DNA from: Granulicella aggregans
GTDB lineage: Bacteria; Acidobacteriota; Terriglobia; Terriglobales; Acidobacteriaceae
NCBI RefSeq assembly: GCF_025685565.1
Contig: NZ_JAGSYE010000001.1
Location: forward strand, 1,116,001 to 1,180,000
Direction of reading: 5' to 3'
Length of the DNA stretch: 64,000 bases
Of this stretch, positions 59,573-64,000 are shown in pieces (the stretch's first letter is position 1; every line of letters starts with the position of its first letter). The position numbers and the translations under genes were made by a program. A model generated the notes under the pieces. It saw only the letters and a list, made by a program, of their open reading frames with translations, did no database searches and was not told the origin of the DNA.

Positions 59573-59616
59573 AGAAAAGGAAAACGCCTGCCGCGATGAT
59601 ATCTGCGGCAGGCGTA
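59573..59616 (-). terminator. intrinsic terminator after the third TonB receptor
   Basis: ACGCCTGCCGC (59584-59594) and GCGGCAGGCGT (59605-59615) form an 11-bp stem. On the minus strand it is followed by TTTTCCTTTT. It ends the receptor transcript before rsfS. Confidence 0.9.
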
Positions 59617-59646
59617 GGTTAATCCGGCAAGGGTGTACAGCGGAGG

Positions 59647-62600
59647 CTAGAACTCCAGACGCAGGGAGAACTGTCCGATGCGGCCGGTTACGGAGTCTCC
59701 GGAATGGGAGGGCAGTGTGTTGGTGATCTGGCCGAACTGTGAGGCGTTGGTCACGATGTTTAGAGCGGGGGTCGAGAAGACCGGGTGATTGAGGACGTTG
59801 AAGAAGTCAGCCCTGAACCTAAGGTTGAGTTTGTCGTCGGCCAGGATGGGGAAGTTCTTCGCGAGACCGGCGTCGAAGTAGGCTCCGCCGGCGCTTCGAA
59901 TGATGTTGCGGGAACCGTACTGCAGACCGACGGGACCGCTAAACTTCGCCAGGGCTGCATTGGCCCCTGCCTGACCTCCGGCGAAAGCGTAGACAACACC
60001 GTTGCTCTGGTTCACTTTGGTCTTAAGGCTGCCTTTGGTGCCGGTGAAGATCGCCGGATCCTGATTGTCGAACGAAGCGAGGTAGGCGTCGGAATAAGGA
60101 GTTACGCCCAAGCCGGTGCGATATTGAGGAATACCCGAGAGACTCCATCCGCCGATCGCCTCGTCCAGCAGACGTGAGGAGCCGCTGGCGAAGGTTTTCC
60201 CGCGACCGACGGGAAGGTCGTATTCAAAGTTCGAAACGAACTCCTGAGTAACGTCGAAGTCGGAGGTGCCGCGGCACGCTCGGGGCTTCAGGACGTCGCA
60301 GATGAAGCCACTATTGCTGAACAATGAGTTATTGTTGGCGCTGAGCGAGGCGTTGTCGATGGAGTGCTGCCAGGTATAGTTGAAGTCGAACTTGAGGCCG
60401 TGCGACCTGTTCTTGTTCAATGTGAGGAGTAGGGCGTTATAGCTCGAGCTTCCCTGATTGGTAAGGTAGGCGTTCGAACCGAACTGCGACGGGATACCCA
60501 CGTTCTGCGGTAGGAAATTGGTGAAGCCGTAGAACTCGGTGTAGGCCGCCATTGTGTAGAGCATGTCCGAGATGTCGCCACGGTTGCCGAGCTGCCCGAC
60601 CATTGCCGCTACTAGGTTGGTGTTATTGCCGAGCCCCGCAGAGGCTCCGAGAGGCGCAAGAACATTTTCGAACCAGGGCTGGGGAGTGAGTGGGACGCCG
60701 GCGCGCAACTGGGTGGTCAATTGCGCGAAGGCCTGGACCATTGTCTGAGTGGACTTGCCGGTGGTATCGGGTACATCAATCACCTGGCCGGCGTCCGCAT
60801 CGGCCAGAAGCCGACGACCGAGACGTCCGACGTAGTTGAGACGCATGATGGTGTGGAAGCCGAGATCCTGTTGGATGCCGGCGTTGAACGCGATGGAGTA
60901 GGGGTCTTTGAGGTTCGGGCTGATGACAAAGTTGGTCTCACCGGCGCCTAGGCCGTATAGGTTACCGCCGGCGTCGTAAGGCGTGTAGGGGACCGAGAGC
61001 GGTGCGGGAGGAGGAATGAGGCTCGAAGGATAGGAAAGATTGGTCCCAACCCGAGCGGTATTCGCGGTAGAGAGTGAAGCGGCAGCAGTTGCCCCGCCGA
61101 AGTTGTTGGTTTGGGTGTTGGAAAACAGATAGGAGATCTGATCCTGGAGGAAGTTGATCGCATTGATGACGGTGCGGTCGTAGACGATGCCGACGCCGCC
61201 ATTCACAACGGTCTTTTCGTTTGCGAAGGGGCTGTAGGAAAAGGCGAAGCGCGGGGCGAAGTCCTTGTAGGAGGGAGCGTAGAGGCTGGGTCCGTTGTTG
61301 GCCTTTCCACCCAGCTTCACGCTATAGATGGGGAGAACCGGATTGGTACTGGAGGCGGCCTGCAAGCGCGCCTTGACGTAGGAGTCGAGCGTAGATTGCT
61401 GCTGGGTCGTCTGGTCGGTGAACTCGACCGACTCCGAACCGTGGGTCTCGTAGGGCACGGTGTAGAACTGGTAGCGGACGCCGTAGGCGAGCGTCAGATT
61501 CTTCGTGATCTTCCAGTTGTCGCCCGCATACGCTTCTGTCTGATAGTAGCGATAGGCGCGCGGACCGCCGCTGCCGGCGGGCACGGCCGCGCCGGTGTTT
61601 GTGTAGTTGTAGTTGGTGTTGATGGATCCAATGACGCCGAGCGCAGTCGTAAACAGCTGGTCGTAATCGTTCAAAGCGGTGGAGCTGCTATTGATGTCGC
61701 TAGGACGAACAGTTGGGTCAAGACCGCCTGATAGTGCAGCGCCGGAGAGTCCGACCCCGACGAAGTTGTAATCGTTGATCAGATTACTGTTAGTTTTGAT
61801 GAACTTGAATGTGCCACCGAAGGAGACACTGTGCGAGCCGATCTGCCAGTTGAAGTCGTCGCGAACCACCGGGATGGGTACACGCCGTTTCTGGCCGTCA
61901 TTGCCAGAGTAGGGATTGCTCAGGCCGGTAAACGAGTATTGGTTGGCTCCGGTCGGGTTGTAGGCGTTGGGAAAGCTGTACTTCGAGACGACATCGCCAT
62001 AGTAAAACTGGTTGACCTTGTTATTGCCGATGGTCCAAACGTCGCTCACGACATAGGCGTAGCTGCGGTCGATGAAGGGGTGGCTGACCGGGTCGGTAGG
62101 GAATTGAGGCAGACTGGAGGTCGCATTCTGCCGGTTGATCGTGAAGCGGCCGAAGAGCTTGTGATTAGTGGAGAGGTTATAGTCGATGCGGGTGACGTAA
62201 GTGGTGTCGATATTTGGTGTCGGCACGTTGAAAGGAAGTCCGCCGGTGTTGACGCCGTCGCCGTAGGCAAGGTCGGTTGCGGCAGGATAGCGGGATTTCA
62301 AGAACGTAAGTTCATCCTGGTCGAAGCCTATGCCTGAGGGATCGAGCGATGTTATCGACTGACCGGTCGTCGCGGTGTTGGGAAGCGTGGAGATGCAGTT
62401 TGGGGTCGTGGTGATACGGCTGCTTCCAGTGCAGCCTGGGTTGCTGTTGATGTAGTTCACGTTTCCGGCAAGATAGCTTGCAAGAGGCACGGTCCGCTCA
62501 GCGAAGGAAGACTGGATGATGCGCGAGTCCGCGAAGTCGAAGAAGAAGAAGAGCTTGTCCTTCTTGATTGGGCCGCCGATGTTGCCGCCAAACTGGTTCT

Positions 62601-63423
62601 GAATAAGCGGCGTGCGGGGAAGAGCGTTCAGGTTGTTGAAGTAGGTGTTCGCGCTGGTGACCGTGTCGCGATGGTATTCGTTGATGTTGCCGTGAAACTG
62701 GTTGGTTCCGCTTTTCGTGACCAACTGGAACTGCGCACCGCTGCCGGTTCCGATGTTCGAGACCAGGCCGGCGATGGTTCCTTTGAACTCCTCGACGGAG
62801 TCAACCGGCGCGGTTGCGACGACTGCGAAGGTGGTTCCGGCGGCGATATCGTTGACGTCAAGGCCGTCAAGGGTCACCGACGTCTGGTCGATGCGGGCCC
62901 CAGCCACCGCGCCGCTATAGGAATCGACTCCGGGCTGCAGATAAAAGAGGGCCGAGATGCCATTGGTGCGGTCCTGCACCGGCAGTTCGTTTAGTTCGCG
63001 CAGACTGAGGTTGTTGCCGATCGAGGCGTCCGTGGTATTCAGCGTGGCTTCATCGCTAGCTGCGGAGACGGCCACCTTTTCGCTTGCACCCACTGTCAAT
63101 TGGATGTTCTGGGTGCGGGTGGTTCCCACCTCGAGCGCCAGCTTTTCGATCTTTACCGAGGAAAAACCGTCGTGGGTAAAGACCGCCGTGTATCCGGGCG
63201 CGGCCGGAATTGAGTTGAACCGATAAACGCCTTTGGAATCGGTAACCTGGGTGAAGGTCGATCCGTTGTTACTGTTCGACAAAATGACTGTTGTCTTGGG
63301 AATCACCGCGCCTGAGGCATCGGTAACAAGACCGGTCATCGAGGAGGAGTCCTGAGCCTTTGCAAAGATCGCAAATGCGAAGACGACGAGCAGGAGAGCA
63401 GAACGGAAAAACCACTTCAACAT
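59647..63423 (-). CDS. TonB-dependent receptor, Oar-like, third copy
   Basis: 1258 residues from the ATG at 63423 with AAAGGAG upstream. Signal peptide (about 1-24: FFRSALLLVVFAFAIFAKAQ), carboxypeptidase-regulatory-like domain (about 27-110: MTGLVTDASGAVIPKTTVILS), plug-like region (about 125-260) and a very large beta-barrel to the terminal FSLRLEF. It resembles the protein at 35361-39305 in layout. It is inserted between nadD and rsfS on the same strand, with its own terminator downstream. Ligand unknown. Confidence 0.9.
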   Translation of the reverse strand: MLKWFFRSALLLVVFAFAIFAKAQDSSSMTGLVTDASGAVIPKTTVILSNSNNGSTFTQVTDSKGVYRFNSIPAAPGYTAVFTHDGFSSVKIEKLALEVGTTRTQNIQLTVGASEKVAVSAASDEATLNTTDASIGNNLSLRELNELPVQDRTNGISALFYLQPGVDSYSGAVAGARIDQTSVTLDGLDVNDIAAGTTFAVVATAPVDSVEEFKGTIAGLVSNIGTGSGAQFQLVTKSGTNQFHGNINEYHRDTVTSANTYFNNLNALPRTPLIQNQFGGNIGGPIKKDKLFFFFDFADSRIIQSSFAERTVPLASYLAGNVNYINSNPGCTGSSRITTTPNCISTLPNTATTGQSITSLDPSGIGFDQDELTFLKSRYPAATDLAYGDGVNTGGLPFNVPTPNIDTTYVTRIDYNLSTNHKLFGRFTINRQNATSSLPQFPTDPVSHPFIDRSYAYVVSDVWTIGNNKVNQFYYGDVVSKYSFPNAYNPTGANQYSFTGLSNPYSGNDGQKRRVPIPVVRDDFNWQIGSHSVSFGGTFKFIKTNSNLINDYNFVGVGLSGAALSGGLDPTVRPSDINSSSTALNDYDQLFTTALGVIGSINTNYNYTNTGAAVPAGSGGPRAYRYYQTEAYAGDNWKITKNLTLAYGVRYQFYTVPYETHGSESVEFTDQTTQQQSTLDSYVKARLQAASSTNPVLPIYSVKLGGKANNGPSLYAPSYKDFAPRFAFSYSPFANEKTVVNGGVGIVYDRTVINAINFLQDQISYLFSNTQTNNFGGATAAASLSTANTARVGTNLSYPSSLIPPPAPLSVPYTPYDAGGNLYGLGAGETNFVISPNLKDPYSIAFNAGIQQDLGFHTIMRLNYVGRLGRRLLADADAGQVIDVPDTTGKSTQTMVQAFAQLTTQLRAGVPLTPQPWFENVLAPLGASAGLGNNTNLVAAMVGQLGNRGDISDMLYTMAAYTEFYGFTNFLPQNVGIPSQFGSNAYLTNQGSSSYNALLLTLNKNRSHGLKFDFNYTWQHSIDNASLSANNNSLFSNSGFICDVLKPRACRGTSDFDVTQEFVSNFEYDLPVGRGKTFASGSSRLLDEAIGGWSLSGIPQYRTGLGVTPYSDAYLASFDNQDPAIFTGTKGSLKTKVNQSNGVVYAFAGGQAGANAALAKFSGPVGLQYGSRNIIRSAGGAYFDAGLAKNFPILADDKLNLRFRADFFNVLNHPVFSTPALNIVTNASQFGQITNTLPSHSGDSVTGRIGQFSLRLEF

Positions 63424-63733
63424 GGGGCTCCTTTGATAATAACTACCGGTCAAGAAAAGTAGAAAGGGTGTCCCAAAGGCGGTTGCCCTCATGGGCAACT
63501 ACAAGCGTCATATGGGCGGTTGCTTACCTGCTAAGCAATTTGATCGCCATACGTCACTTGCGGCTAGAAGTTTTCACGGAGCGTAAACGTCAGTCAAGAA
63601 TGTTTCTCGGCCAAAAAAATCGCGACCGCGACGCGTCACTAAATCAAGGAACAGTCTCCGGAAATCTGTAGAAAACTAGAGATAATCGGATATTTGCTGT
63701 CTGGGTCGACGGCCCTGTCCTGGCGATCTTGGC
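63424..63733 (-). promoter_or_regulatory. leader of the third TonB receptor
   Basis: 310 bp without a gene between the receptor start and the nadD 3' end. A hairpin GTTGCCC (63482-63488)/GGGCAAC (63493-63499) with a 4-nt loop lies about 60 nt before the receptor start, and the part near 63600-63690 is AT-rich, where the promoter is likely. No terminator for nadD was identified with certainty. Confidence 0.35.
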
Positions 63734-64000
63734 TCAGCGGTAGAGGCTGTGGCGCTGGGTATACTCTGCAACCTTTTCTGGCAGGAGGTCGAGACAGGGG
63801 TCGCCTTGGTGGAGACGTGCGCGCAGCACGGTGGCGGAGATGTCTTCCTCGACTCCGCCGAGCAGGTGGACTTGATCGCGTTGCCACTTGCTCAGCCTCA
63901 GCGGGGCGAGATCTCCATCGTTCAACGCATATCCGGGGCGGGAGGCGACGATCCACTCGGCGAGTTCGAGGAGGCGATCGGGCTCGCGCCAGTTACGCAG
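63734..64000 (-). CDS. nadD: nicotinate-nucleotide adenylyltransferase, C-terminal part (runs off the window)
   Basis: Only the last 88 codons are present. They read RPGYALNDGDLAPLRL, then GVEEDISATVLRARLHQGD, and end LLPEKVAEYTQRHSLYR. The ISAT-x-[IV]-R-x-R-L motif and the LLPExVxEYI-x-H-x-LY end are diagnostic for NadD, which joins nicotinate mononucleotide with ATP in NAD synthesis. The N-terminal nucleotide-binding part lies beyond position 64000. nadD-rsfS-rlmH is a common cluster; here a receptor gene separates nadD from rsfS. Confidence 0.85.
   Translation of the reverse strand: MRNWREPDRLLELAEWIVASRPGYALNDGDLAPLRLSKWQRDQVHLLGGVEEDISATVLRARLHQGDPCLDLLPEKVAEYTQRHSLYR

Overview
The window looks like a chromosomal segment of an acidobacterium of the Terriglobia type (Granulicella/Terriglobus/Edaphobacter-like). 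This is an inference from high GC, three very large TonB-dependent receptors with an N-terminal carboxypeptidase-like domain, many short hairpin repeats of the kind common in that group, and the XRE/S24-like repressor family. No rRNA, tRNA or CRISPR array was recognised. One structural RNA (RNase P RNA) and one riboswitch (fluoride) are clear.

Layout. (1) Positions 1-7.9 kb: a minus-strand block of tailed-phage head and tail genes (protease-like, major capsid, connector, tail-completion-like, tail-tube-like), headed by a small zinc-finger gene and a sigma/ArpU-like regulator. No terminase, portal or integrase is visible here. Most of the wider intergenic gaps hold one of several hairpin repeat families or a terminator-like hairpin. 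(2) 8.1-10.8 kb: a lower-GC insertion with an IS1595/ISXO2-type transposase and five small accompanying ORFs. (3) 10.9-14.4 kb: a phage-type repressor, an alpha/beta hydrolase, a 47-residue membrane peptide missed by length cut-offs, and glyA. (4) 14.7-24.3 kb: M28 peptidase, DUF4126 protein, an SPFH/prohibitin-like pair, aldo/keto reductase, a dolichyl-phosphate-mannose-synthase-like glycosyltransferase fused to GtrA with a GT-C-like partner, a TlpA-like thioredoxin, and rnpB on the minus strand. (5) 24.3-33.5 kb: two MacB/FtsX-type permeases without an ATPase, an HpnI-like glycosyltransferase with a Rieske oxygenase and an L,D-transpeptidase, an EamA transporter and an M1 aminopeptidase. (6) 33.6-35.0 kb: a CLC-F type fluoride exporter under a fluoride riboswitch. 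(7) 35.4-42.2 kb: two TonB-dependent receptors. (8) 42.3-59.5 kb: ruvA, small membrane proteins, a second M28 peptidase, a leucine-carboxyl-methyltransferase-like enzyme, a GGDEF-EAL protein, accD, a divergent LysR/SDR pair, a Tat-exported DUF3863-like protein, a dienelactone-hydrolase-like protein, a decayed arabinofuranosidase remnant, a chemoreceptor, rlmH and rsfS. (9) 59.6-64 kb: a third TonB-dependent receptor placed between rsfS and the 3' end of nadD.

How the genes may work together. nadD-rsfS-rlmH is the usual ribosome-maturation neighbourhood, here split by a receptor gene. The receptors with the secreted M28 and M1 peptidases fit a scavenging soil lifestyle. The HpnI-like/Rieske/transpeptidase run suggests envelope lipid and wall remodelling. 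Start codons were moved from the longest reading frame where a Shine-Dalgarno sequence decided it; these choices are stated in the entries.
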